From assembly GCA_018265615.1 (NCBI GenBank), contig JABLYX010000025.1, forward strand, positions 1 to 59,742: 59,742 nt of DNA, read 5' to 3'. Each line of letters opens with the position of its first letter. The first letter of the stretch is position 1. Source of the DNA: Lentisphaeria bacterium (GTDB lineage: Bacteria > Verrucomicrobiota > Lentisphaeria > Victivallales > Victivallaceae). The notes beneath the pieces were generated by a model that did no database searches, had not been told where the DNA came from, and worked only from the letters and a program-made list of their open reading frames with translations. Shown here piece after piece: positions 49,681 to 57,434 of the stretch. A program made the position numbers and the translations under genes.

Positions 49681-49756
49681 TGGTGGCCGGACCCAGAATC
49701 GAACTGGGGACACGGGGATTTTCAGTCCCCTGCTCTACCGACTGAGCTATCCTGCC
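49681..49756 (-). tRNA. tRNA-Phe (anticodon GAA)
   Basis: 76 nt with encoded CCA. D arm GCTCAGTCGGTAGAGC, anticodon arm GGGGACTGAAAATCCCC with GAA, and T arm CCCAGTTCGATTCTGGG are all canonical. The acceptor stem reads GGCAGGA against TCCGGCC, so position 4 is A opposite G69, a mismatch where tRNA-Phe normally has a pair. The bases just before G1 (GGT) can pair with A73-C74-C75, extending the stem into the CCA end in the precursor. No synthetase gene is adjacent; pheST is ~9 kb upstream on the other strand. Confidence 0.95.
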
Positions 49757-49850
49757 ACCTTAAAACATCGTCACTTATCGTTTCGACATTTTATAATAAA
49801 CACCGATTTTTTGAAAAGTCAAACTCAAAAGTTGAGATTTTCCCGATTTT

Positions 49851-50516
49851 TTATTCCGACGCTTTTGCTTTCAGCGGTTTTTCCAACGCCGCGAAAGCCG
49901 CGTCCGCAATCGCGGCCATGCCGCGGTCGCCCGGATGCCAGTTTACTCCCCCGTTCGTGAAGTGCCCTTCGCTGCCCGCCTTGTTCTTCGGATCCGCTGC
50001 GAGCGGCGCGAGATCGACCGCGAGGACATTGTTCTCCGCCGCGGCCGCCTGGATCATCTTGTTCAGCGGGCCGCCGCCCCAGTTCGTCAGGCAGACGATG
50101 ACCGGATCGCGGTCGCCGCGCAGGTCTTTGATCATCTGCGAATAGTTGTTCTGGAACTCCTCCGCGTTCTTCTTGCCGCGGTAGTTGTCGGAGATCTGGA
50201 TCACAATCACGTCCGCATTGTTGTTCATCAGCTTCTCCCATCCCTTCATCCCCTTTTCATTGGAGATGCGGGCAAGCTGGAGCTCCGGCGCTTTCGGCTG
50301 CTTCACCGCGTCGCAGATCTTCCTGTGCAGCAGATGCGCGTAATCCTTCTCCTCCGCCGTCGCGGCCATGCCCCAGTCGCTGTTCCAGCCGAGCTGCGGC
50401 GCGGGCCCGTGCTTCATGATGCTGTTGCCGATGATCAGCACCTTTCCGATCTCTTTGGCTCCGACCCCCATGGCCAGCAGTGCGGCACAGGCGAACAGCA
50501 GACAATTCTTCAGCAT
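49851..50516 (-). CDS. Exported SGNH/GDSL-type hydrolase
   Basis: 221 aa with signal peptide (LLFACAALLAMGVGAKE). Block I is VLIIGNSIMKHGP with Ser as nucleophile (GNS for GDS), block III includes ISDNYRG with Asn, and block V is VNWHPGDRG with the catalytic His. It is therefore a plausible active esterase or deacetylase outside the cytoplasm. LGWNSDWGMAATAEEKDYAHLLH near residue 43 is shared with the gene upstream, which is its paralogue but lacks the catalytic residues. The start is 17 bp after that gene's stop. Confidence 0.8.
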   Translation of the reverse strand: MLKNCLLFACAALLAMGVGAKEIGKVLIIGNSIMKHGPAPQLGWNSDWGMAATAEEKDYAHLLHRKICDAVKQPKAPELQLARISNEKGMKGWEKLMNNNADVIVIQISDNYRGKKNAEEFQNNYSQMIKDLRGDRDPVIVCLTNWGGGPLNKMIQAAAAENNVLAVDLAPLAADPKNKAGSEGHFTNGGVNWHPGDRGMAAIADAAFAALEKPLKAKASE

Positions 50517-50532
50517 GGCATACCTCCGTTGG

Positions 50533-51171
50533 TTATTTGCCGAGTGACTTCAAAACCGCTTCGGCTATTTTCTGCATGCCGCGGTCGCCGGGCATGTCGC
50601 CGATTTTCGGGAACACCCCCTCCGACGCGGCATGGCTGGCCGGATCGGCGTAAATTTCCCGCAGCGACACGAACTTCGCGCCGTGTGCGGCGGCGGCCTT
50701 TGCGATGACCGGTTCGAGCTGCACATTCTTCCACGGACCGAGGCAGACGACGGTTTTCGGATTCCCCTCCCGCAATTCGTCGATCATCTGTCCGTATGCC
50801 TCTGCATACTCGTCAGGCGCGATCCCCCCCTTGTAGTTCTCCCCGAGCTGGATCACCACGAGATCTGCGCTGCACGGCACAAGGTGGATCCAGCCGGTCA
50901 TCTCATCGTGGTACATGATGCTGTCGGTCGCGAGCTTCAGCTCCGGCGAAGCTTCCCGGAGCGCCGTGTGCAGACGGTGCGCGAAGTCGTTCTCGCGCGC
51001 CGTCGCGGCCATGCCCCAGTCATGGGGCCAGCCGAGGGCGGGGTTCGGCGCGCACGCCGTAAGCGCGTCGCCGATTACAAGCATCTCCCGATAGGAAGGA
51101 TAGCCGGCAGGAGCGGAACAGCAGCCCGCCAGAACCAGCGCCAGAAGCGCCCCCGCAATCGAAAATTTCAT
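50533..51171 (-). CDS. SGNH-fold lipoprotein, probably catalytically inactive
   Basis: 212 aa. The signal peptide ends in a lipobox (LVLAGC), so it is membrane-tethered. It aligns along its whole length with the 49851-50516 product (LGWPHDWGMAATARENDFAHRLH, PGDRGMQKIAEAVL). Block I, however, reads VIGDALTAC, with Ala where Ser belongs, and block V reads IGDMPGDRG, with Met where His belongs. ENYKG retains the Asn. With both Ser and His lost it should not hydrolyse esters by this mechanism; binding or regulation of the partner or of glycan ligands is more likely. It leads the two-gene unit. Confidence 0.75.
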   Translation of the reverse strand: MKFSIAGALLALVLAGCCSAPAGYPSYREMLVIGDALTACAPNPALGWPHDWGMAATARENDFAHRLHTALREASPELKLATDSIMYHDEMTGWIHLVPCSADLVVIQLGENYKGGIAPDEYAEAYGQMIDELREGNPKTVVCLGPWKNVQLEPVIAKAAAAHGAKFVSLREIYADPASHAASEGVFPKIGDMPGDRGMQKIAEAVLKSLGK

Positions 51172-51329
51172 CCGGAAACTCCATACTGTTATGATTCAAG
51201 ATAACCAGTTAACTATACAGCGGAGTCAATTTCTTTGCAAATACGGATCCTGTGAAATTTCCAAATTTCCGGATGTGCTCTTGAAAACTCCGGAAACGTG
51301 ATTATGGTATGGTGGACAGGAGGCCGATC

Positions 51330-51743
51330 ATGTGGAAATACTATCTGCAGCCGTGGAAAAAGTACCTGACCTTTGCCGGCCGGGCGACGCGCCGGGAATT
51401 CTGGAGCTTCACTCTCGTAAACACCCTGCTGCTCTGGGGCGGAATGGCGGTGCTGATGTTCCCCGGGGAATCGGGGGCGGGTCCGCTGCTGATCGTACTC
51501 AAATGTGTGTTTTCCTTTTTCTGGATGGTCCAGCAGCTTCCGCAGCTGGCCGTCACCGTGCGGCGGCTTCACGACACCGGTTGCAGCGGCTGGTGCATCT
51601 TCATTTTGGCGGTCCCGTTTCTCGGGATCCTCCTGTTTCTGATCGAGCTCCTGTTGCCGGGGACGCGCGGACGCAACTACTTCGGTGACGACCCGCGCGC
51701 CGCCGCTCCGTCAGTCGAACGCGGCGTGGATTCCGGTGAGTGA
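51330..51743 (+). CDS. DUF805 family membrane protein
   Basis: 137 aa from ATG 51330 with ACAGGAGG upstream. It starts WKYYLQPWKKYLTFAGRATRREFWSF, the DUF805 signature (W..YF.F.GR..R.EFW). Three hydrophobic segments follow, with TVRRLHDTGCSGW between the second and third and the end GTRGRNYFGDDPR. The function of the family is unknown. It is a tandem duplicate of the next gene. Confidence 0.85.
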   Translation: MWKYYLQPWKKYLTFAGRATRREFWSFTLVNTLLLWGGMAVLMFPGESGAGPLLIVLKCVFSFFWMVQQLPQLAVTVRRLHDTGCSGWCIFILAVPFLGILLFLIELLLPGTRGRNYFGDDPRAAAPSVERGVDSGE

Positions 51744-51860
51744 CCAGGGCGCTTTTGTCGGATGCCGCCGGAAATTCCGGCGGAAAAAAATCCCGGTGAC
51801 TTGCAAAAGCCGTCTCTGCCCGCTATCTTACCGGGAACAACCCCACAAAGGAGGCTTCCC

Positions 51861-52250
51861 ATGAACTGGTATCTCGAGCCGTGGAAAAAGTATGCCGATT
51901 TCTCCGGCCGCGCCTGCCGCCGGGAATACTGGATCTTCACGTTCGGCAATTCCCTGATCGGAATGGCTGTCGCATTGCCGCTCATGCTGTTGCTCACCCT
52001 TTCGGCGTCAAATGGGGGCAATCCGCCGTCCTGGCCGTTCACCCTTGTGTTTTTGCTGCTGTTTCCATTCAGCCTGGCGCTGATCATCCCCTCGCTGGCG
52101 GTTTCCATACGCCGGCTGCATGACGCCAACCTCAGCGGCTGGTTCTATCTGGTGGGCTTCATCCCCTGCGGCGGGCTGCTCCTGTTCATCCTGATGCTTC
52201 TGCCGGGAACTGCCGGCGACAACAACTACGGACCCGACCCGCGGCCATGA
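51861..52250 (+). CDS. DUF805 family membrane protein
   Basis: 129 aa from ATG 51861 with AAAGGAGG upstream; upstream in-frame codons extend through the ribosome site and are rejected. NWYLEPWKKYADFSGRACRREYWIF starts the DUF805 pattern and SIRRLHDANLSGWFYL and GDNNYGPDPRP complete it. Three or four membrane segments. The stop overlaps the start of the exonuclease gene (ATGA), so the two are translated together; whether this means shared function is unclear. Confidence 0.85.
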   Translation: MNWYLEPWKKYADFSGRACRREYWIFTFGNSLIGMAVALPLMLLLTLSASNGGNPPSWPFTLVFLLLFPFSLALIIPSLAVSIRRLHDANLSGWFYLVGFIPCGGLLLFILMLLPGTAGDNNYGPDPRP

Positions 52251-52855
52251 TCCTCGCCCTCGATTTTGAAACCGCAAACGCCGACTCGGGCAGCATCTGC
52301 TCGGTTGGCGTTGCCTTGTTGAAAGACGGCGTGATCACCGGGCGGGAGGAGATCCTGATCCGCCCGCACACGTGCTGCGGCCGGTTCGATTTCTTCAACA
52401 TCATGGTCCACGGCATCCGCCCGGAGATGGTGCGCAATGCGCCGGAATGGGACGAGGTGTGGAGCCGCCTCGCAGAGCGGTTCTCGGGGAACGTCGTGGT
52501 CGCCCATAACGCGGCGTTCGACATCGGGGCGTTCCGGCGGGTCATGGAGCTTTACGGCCTGCCGCTGCCGGAGTTCCCTTATTTCTGCACCTGCAAGCTC
52601 GCCCGGCGGCTCTGGCCCGAATTCGAAAACCACCGGCTGAACACGCTCTGCCGTCATCTCGGGTTCGAGTTCCGCCATCATCAGGCGGGGGAAGACGCGG
52701 CGGCCGCGGCGTTCGTCGTGCAGAAAATGTTCGAAGTCGCCGGCACCTCCGATTGGGAGGAACTGCTTGACCGCATACAGATCACCCCCGGGGTGGTTTC
52801 GCCGCAGGGGTGCTCCGCCTGCCGGGTCATTCCGAAGAGGCGGCGGGCGAAATGA
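52247..52855 (+). CDS. DEDDh 3'-5' exonuclease (DnaQ-like)
   Basis: 202 aa. ILALDFETAN holds the first Asp and Glu, VAHNAAFDIGAFRR near 85 the second Asp, and HHQAGEDAAAAA near 145 the His and last Asp: a full DEDDh site. Similar to stand-alone DNA polymerase III epsilon-type exonucleases. The C-terminal ~40 residues (WEELLDRIQITPGVVSPQG and a basic end KRRRAK) are an extra. It overlaps DUF805 upstream and rnhA downstream by 4 bp each. Confidence 0.88.
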   Translation: MILALDFETANADSGSICSVGVALLKDGVITGREEILIRPHTCCGRFDFFNIMVHGIRPEMVRNAPEWDEVWSRLAERFSGNVVVAHNAAFDIGAFRRVMELYGLPLPEFPYFCTCKLARRLWPEFENHRLNTLCRHLGFEFRHHQAGEDAAAAAFVVQKMFEVAGTSDWEELLDRIQITPGVVSPQGCSACRVIPKRRRAK

Positions 52856-53322
52856 AGGAGGTCGTGATCTACACCGACGGCGCCTGCAAGGGGAACCCCG
52901 GCCCCGGCGGCTGGGGAGCAATCCTCGAATATGGAGCCCGCCGCAAAGAGTTGTGCGGCGGCTTCGCGCCGACCACGAACAACCGCATGGAGCTCTACGC
53001 CGCCATCGCGGCGCTCGAAGCGCTGAAGGAGCCCTGCCGCGTGACGCTCTACTCCGATTCAAGCTACCTCGTGAACGCCGTTTCGAAGCGCTGGCTTGAC
53101 CGCTGGAGCCGGTGCGGCTGGCGCAAAGCCGACAAACAGCCGGTTGCGAACGCGGATTTCTGGCAGCGGCTCAGGCTCCTGCTTGAACGCCACGCCGTAA
53201 CGGCCGTCTGGGTCAGGGGACATGCCGACAACGCGGGCAACGCGCGGTGCGACGAACTCGCCTCCGGCTCCGCCCTCCGGCCGGACCTGCCGCCGGACAG
53301 CGGCTTCTCAATCGCAGAATGA
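52852..53322 (+). CDS. rnhA: Ribonuclease HI
   Basis: 156 aa from ATG 52852, which overlaps the exonuclease stop. YTDGACKGNPGPGGWG gives D9, NNRMELYAAIAALE the Glu, LYSDSSYLVNAV the next Asp and VRGHADNAGNARCDELA the His and last Asp. All four metal residues are present. It removes RNA from RNA-DNA hybrids. Longer upstream frames lie inside the exonuclease gene and lack a site. Confidence 0.95.
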   Translation: MKEVVIYTDGACKGNPGPGGWGAILEYGARRKELCGGFAPTTNNRMELYAAIAALEALKEPCRVTLYSDSSYLVNAVSKRWLDRWSRCGWRKADKQPVANADFWQRLRLLLERHAVTAVWVRGHADNAGNARCDELASGSALRPDLPPDSGFSIAE

Positions 53323-53420
53323 CGATTTTCCACATCAAATCGATAACTTAACGCATTCCCAATCCGGTATCCGGCATATATATTACATCGTAAATGTTTC
53401 ACCATAACAGGAGACTTGCC

Positions 53421-55448
53421 ATGAACCGGAAATCGCAGCTTCGCTATCCCGCCGTGCCGCTGGTGGTGCACGACCCCTATTTCAGCATCTGGTCTTTCAA
53501 CGATACGCTCTACGGCAGCTGGGCGCACCATTGGACCGGCAGCAACATCGGCATGGCCGGAATGCTCCGGGTCGACGGCAGGGCGTTCCTCTGGAGCGGG
53601 AAGCTGTCATCCGTGCCGGCGATGAGGCAGACCTCCTGCAGAGTCCTGCCGACCCGGACGATTTATGAGTTCGAGGAAGGCGGTGTCCGGCTGACCGTCA
53701 CTTTCCTGACTCCGGCGCTGCCGCATAAGCTCGACGTGCTCTCGCGCCCGGTCACTTATCTGATTTTCCGGATCGAATCGCTTGACGGCAAGCCGCATGA
53801 CTGCCGCGTCTACTTCGACTGCGGCGGCGAGCCGTGCGTCGATCAGCCCGGCGACCGGATCGTCTGGAGCCGGTTCCGCCATTCGGATTTCGACCTGCTC
53901 AGCATGGCCTCGGCTGATCAGAGGCCGCTGGGGCGTTCCGGCGACAATCTGCGCATCGACTGGGGCCGCTGCTGCTTCGGCGTTCCGTGGAAGTTCAAGG
54001 CGGAGACTGTGTTCGAAGAGAACCGGCTTCTGCGTGGCTCTTTTGCGGAGGGCGGCAGCCTCCCCGCCTCCGACAGCCTGGACATGCCGCAGCGGGCGAA
54101 TGAAACCTGGATGGCGATGGCGTTTGCGGTTCCGGCGGAGGTCCCGGCCGGCGGTTCCGCCGAGGTGTGGGCCGTGATGGCGTACGATGACGTCTGGTCG
54201 ATCGAGTACCTGAATCGGCGGCTGCCCGCCTACTGGCGGCTGAAGGTCGACGGTTTCAGCGGACTCCTGAAGCTCGCCTGCGCCGAATTCGAGACGCTGC
54301 GCGCCGAGTGTGAGGCATATGATGAGATGCTGATGGCCGACGCCGCAGCCGTCGGGGGCGAGGAGTACGCGGAAATCTGCGCGCTTGCATTCCGGCAGGC
54401 GATCGGCGCCCACAAGCTCACGGCGGATGTCGATGGGACGCCGCTCTTCTTCTCGAAGGAAAACTTCTCGAACGGCTGTATTGCGACGGTCGACGTGACC
54501 TATCCCTCCTCGCCGCTCTTTCTGCTGACCGCGCCCGCGCTGCTGAAGGGGATGCTGACCCCGATCCTCGATTATGCCGGGAGCCGCCGCTGGAAGTTCC
54601 CGTTCGCGCCGCACGATCTCGGAACCTATCCGCTTGCGAACGGGCAGGTTTACGGCGGAGGCGAACGCACGGAGGAGAACCAGATGCCCGTTGAGGAGTG
54701 CGGCAACATGCTTCTGCTCGCCGGGGCGCTGGTCGAATTCAGCGGCGACCTCGATTTCGCGAAGCATTACCGCAATACGCTGAAGCTCTGGGCGGATTAC
54801 CTGCTGGAAAAAGGATACGATCCCGAAAATCAGCTCTGCACGGATGACTTCGCCGGACATTTCGCACACAATGCGAACCTCTCGCTGAAGGCGATCCTCG
54901 CACTGGGCGCATTCGCGATGATCGAAGAGAAGCTCGGCGAAAAGGATGAGGCGGGGAAATACCGCGCCGCCGCCGGGGAGGCCGCGAAGCGCTGGAAAAA
55001 GGACGCATACGACGAAGCGGGCTGCTACCGCCTCGCGTTCGACCGTCCCGGCTCCTGGAGCCAGAAATATAACCTCATCTGGGACCGGCTGCTCGGGCTC
55101 GGGCTCTTTCCGGCCGACATCGCCGAAACGGAGCTGGCGCACTACCGCAGGATGCAGACCCGATACGGCCTGCCGCTCGATTGCCGCAAAAGCTACACGA
55201 AGCTCGACTGGGTCGTCTGGAGCGCGACGCTGACCGGAAAGCGCGACGACTTCGAGGCGCTTGTCGTCCCGCTCCGCACGTGGATCGACGAAACCCCGGC
55301 ACGGGTCCCGCTGATCGACTGGTTTGAAACGGCGGACGGGGGCCAGGTCTCCGGCTTCCAGGCGCGGTCGGTGGTCGGCGGCGTCTTCATCCGGATGATG
55401 GCCGACCCGGAGCTGCGGAAGAAGTATCACGGCCTCATCGGACGGTAA
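53421..55448 (+). CDS. Glutaminase A-like protein (DUF4965/DUF1793-type)
   Basis: 675 aa from ATG 53421 with CAGGAG upstream. No signal peptide is visible, although family members are often exported. It starts YPAVPLVVHDPYFSIWSFND, which is typical, and contains HKLTADVDGTPLFFSKENFSNGCIATVDVTYPSSPLF (residues ~330-365) and a toroid with FPFAPHDLGTYPLANGQ, EECGNMLLLAGAL, DDFAGHFAHNANLSLKAI and QKYNLIWDRLLGL. Fungal GtaA relatives are called glutaminases, but the bacterial forms occur with glycosidases and their substrate is uncertain. A bidirectional terminator follows. Confidence 0.8.
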   Translation: MNRKSQLRYPAVPLVVHDPYFSIWSFNDTLYGSWAHHWTGSNIGMAGMLRVDGRAFLWSGKLSSVPAMRQTSCRVLPTRTIYEFEEGGVRLTVTFLTPALPHKLDVLSRPVTYLIFRIESLDGKPHDCRVYFDCGGEPCVDQPGDRIVWSRFRHSDFDLLSMASADQRPLGRSGDNLRIDWGRCCFGVPWKFKAETVFEENRLLRGSFAEGGSLPASDSLDMPQRANETWMAMAFAVPAEVPAGGSAEVWAVMAYDDVWSIEYLNRRLPAYWRLKVDGFSGLLKLACAEFETLRAECEAYDEMLMADAAAVGGEEYAEICALAFRQAIGAHKLTADVDGTPLFFSKENFSNGCIATVDVTYPSSPLFLLTAPALLKGMLTPILDYAGSRRWKFPFAPHDLGTYPLANGQVYGGGERTEENQMPVEECGNMLLLAGALVEFSGDLDFAKHYRNTLKLWADYLLEKGYDPENQLCTDDFAGHFAHNANLSLKAILALGAFAMIEEKLGEKDEAGKYRAAAGEAAKRWKKDAYDEAGCYRLAFDRPGSWSQKYNLIWDRLLGLGLFPADIAETELAHYRRMQTRYGLPLDCRKSYTKLDWVVWSATLTGKRDDFEALVVPLRTWIDETPARVPLIDWFETADGGQVSGFQARSVVGGVFIRMMADPELRKKYHGLIGR

Positions 55449-55458
55449 ACGCGGAAAA

Positions 55459-55501
55459 ACGTCCTGCGGTGCATGACAGCGCCGCAGGACGTCCTCTTTT
55501 T
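55459..55501. terminator. Bidirectional terminator
   Basis: ACGTCCTGCGG (55459-55469) and CCGCAGGACGT (55482-55492) form a perfect 11 bp stem. CCTCTTTTTCC follows on the plus strand and TTTTTCC on the minus strand, ending the DUF4965 gene and the aldolase operon. Confidence 0.92.
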
Positions 55502-55505
55502 CCGG

Positions 55506-56333
55506 TTACCGGCCCGCGAAGAAGCGGATGAGACGGGCGATGTGGGCGGCGCAGTCGTCGATGACCGGATCCATGAACTTGTCCACAGGGGCGAATTTTC
55601 CGTCGAGGGCGGTAAGGTTCGCTCCGGCCGACTTCAGGAACGTATGCTGGAATTCGGTCGCGACGTTGATCTTCGCGATGCCGTTTTCGATCGCCTTGCG
55701 AACCTCGTTGAGCGGAGTTCCGGAGCCGCCGTGCAGCACGAGCGGCACCTCCGGCAGCCGTTCGGCGATGGCCCTGCAGCGGGCGATGTCGAGCTTCGGT
55801 TCGCTCTTGTAATAGCCGTGGGCGGTTCCGATGGAGACGGCCAGCGCGTCGACTCCGGCGTCCGCGGCGAACGCTTCGGCCTCTTCGGGTTCGGTCAGGG
55901 CGGTTTCGTCGCCCATGGCGACGTGTCCGATCTCACCCTCGATCGATGCTCCGGCGGCTTTCGCGAGTTCCGCGCAATGGCGGGTCAGCCGGACGTTTTC
56001 GTCATACGGCAGCCGCGATCCGTCGAACATGACGGAGGTGTATCCCCATTTCAGCGCATTTTCGACCTGCGTGACGGAGTCGCCGTGGTCGAGATGCAGC
56101 GCGACGGGCTGGTTCGACCGCTCGGCCATGCGGATCAGCATCCCGGCGAGGTCATACGCCTTGTCGGAGTTGAAGAGACGCATGTAAAGCTGGATGATGA
56201 CGGGCGATTTTTCCTGCTCCGCCGCCTTGACGGCAGCGGCGGCGGTTTCATAATTCGCGATGTTGAACGCGCCGACGGCGCGCTTCTGCTTTCTTGCCGC
56301 GGGGAGCAGTTCCCGCATGGTGACAAGCGACAT
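55506..56333 (-). CDS. Class II fructose-bisphosphate/tagatose-type aldolase
   Basis: 275 aa. AVGAFNIANYETAAAAVKAA near 20, the zinc His in ALHLDHGDS near 80, VMFDGSRLPYDEN, EGEIGHVAMGDE near 130, DALAVSIGTAHGYYK near 165 and VLHGGSGTP near 200 are standard for the class II FBA/KbaY/GatY group. It cleaves a ketose phosphate to dihydroxyacetone phosphate plus an aldehyde. It is last in an operon with an FGGY kinase, an FAD oxidase and an Fe-S protein, so a 1-phosphate or 1,6-bisphosphate from that kinase route is the likely substrate. Confidence 0.9.
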   Translation of the reverse strand: MSLVTMRELLPAARKQKRAVGAFNIANYETAAAAVKAAEQEKSPVIIQLYMRLFNSDKAYDLAGMLIRMAERSNQPVALHLDHGDSVTQVENALKWGYTSVMFDGSRLPYDENVRLTRHCAELAKAAGASIEGEIGHVAMGDETALTEPEEAEAFAADAGVDALAVSIGTAHGYYKSEPKLDIARCRAIAERLPEVPLVLHGGSGTPLNEVRKAIENGIAKINVATEFQHTFLKSAGANLTALDGKFAPVDKFMDPVIDDCAAHIARLIRFFAGR

Positions 56334-56389
56334 GGATGTGGGATCCTTTCAATCATCAAATGGGGGCGGTGAATCCGCCCCGTTTCCCG

Positions 56390-57430
56390 TTACAGCGATT
56401 TTGCCGCGAGCTCTTCCAGCGTCAGCACGTTCAGTCCCGCTTCCGCGAGGACGTGCCGCGTGTACGGCGACGCAGTGACCGGAAGTTCGCTCCCGGCGCG
56501 GGCCGCGACCTGGTCCGCCAGCATCTTCACGAGCTGCGGATTCAGCTGCGGCAGCACGACCGCGCCCTCTCCCGCCGTGTAGGACTCCTCATCATTCGTC
56601 CCGAACGGCCTGCAGACTGCGCCGAGCTCTTTCAGGAGCTCCGCCGGATACGGGTAGTTTTTCACATAGTTCTTCAGGTAGTCACTCTCCAGATAGCAGA
56701 CCGCCTCTCCGTTCCGGCTGAAGTCGAGCTTCAGCCCCGCGATGAATTCGGAGCTGTGCATGACCTTCGCCTTCAGGTCGATGCCGTACTCTTTGTAATC
56801 GTTGACCAGCGCATCGTACGCCGCCGGATTCGAAACCACAAGCGTTTTTGCTCCGAGCCCGTTCACGAACGCCGCGAATTTCTTCGCAATCGCTTTCGAG
56901 CGTTCCGCATAGCCGAGCACGCGAAGCGCCTTGCCGATGCAGCCGCCGGTGATCGTGCGGTACGCGATTCCGCCCTCTGCCGCGAGCTTCGCGAAGCTCT
57001 GCGCGATTGCCGGAGTCTCTTTCGTGTAACGGTCGACGAAGTACAGCACGTCACCGGAGCCTTCGGCTTTCCACTCGGCGGCCGCTTCGAACTCGGCGGC
57101 CAGCTCCTTCACGCGCTCCGGCTCAGCCCCGGCTTCGACGATGTCACGCCGCAGGGCAAGCTGAAGGCCGATCTCGTCGTACCCTTTGCCGTCATGGTAG
57201 CCGTCACAGTGGAAGCGGTTTGCGCCGGAGAGGTCGGAGCGGTAGATGGCGTCGACGAAGTCGGCGTCGGCGATTTTCTCCGGATGCATGCGGACCGTGT
57301 CCGCGATCAGCGCCCGGCCGCGCGGTGTATCCGCTTCGCGGCAGCCGGCCTGCCCCACCGCCGACAGATGGCGGCACATGAAACAGAACCGGCAGGCGGA
57401 CATGACTTCGGAAAACTGATTGATGTTCAT
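56390..57430 (-). CDS. GlcF-like Fe-S protein with a single cluster motif
   Basis: 346 aa. C13-x2-C16-x2-C19-x10-C30 near the N-terminus (SACRFCFMCRH) looks like one [4Fe-4S] site, followed by TPRGRAL as in GlcF/LldE-type proteins. The second four-Cys cluster expected in GlcF is not seen, and the C-terminal CCG-type repeats of that family are absent apart from isolated Cys residues. Its start is 4 bp after the FAD oxidase stop, so the two probably form a complex passing electrons from substrate to quinone or another carrier. The acceptor is unknown. Confidence 0.75.
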   Translation of the reverse strand: MNINQFSEVMSACRFCFMCRHLSAVGQAGCREADTPRGRALIADTVRMHPEKIADADFVDAIYRSDLSGANRFHCDGYHDGKGYDEIGLQLALRRDIVEAGAEPERVKELAAEFEAAAEWKAEGSGDVLYFVDRYTKETPAIAQSFAKLAAEGGIAYRTITGGCIGKALRVLGYAERSKAIAKKFAAFVNGLGAKTLVVSNPAAYDALVNDYKEYGIDLKAKVMHSSEFIAGLKLDFSRNGEAVCYLESDYLKNYVKNYPYPAELLKELGAVCRPFGTNDEESYTAGEGAVVLPQLNPQLVKMLADQVAARAGSELPVTASPYTRHVLAEAGLNVLTLEELAAKSL

Positions 57431-57434
57431 GATG

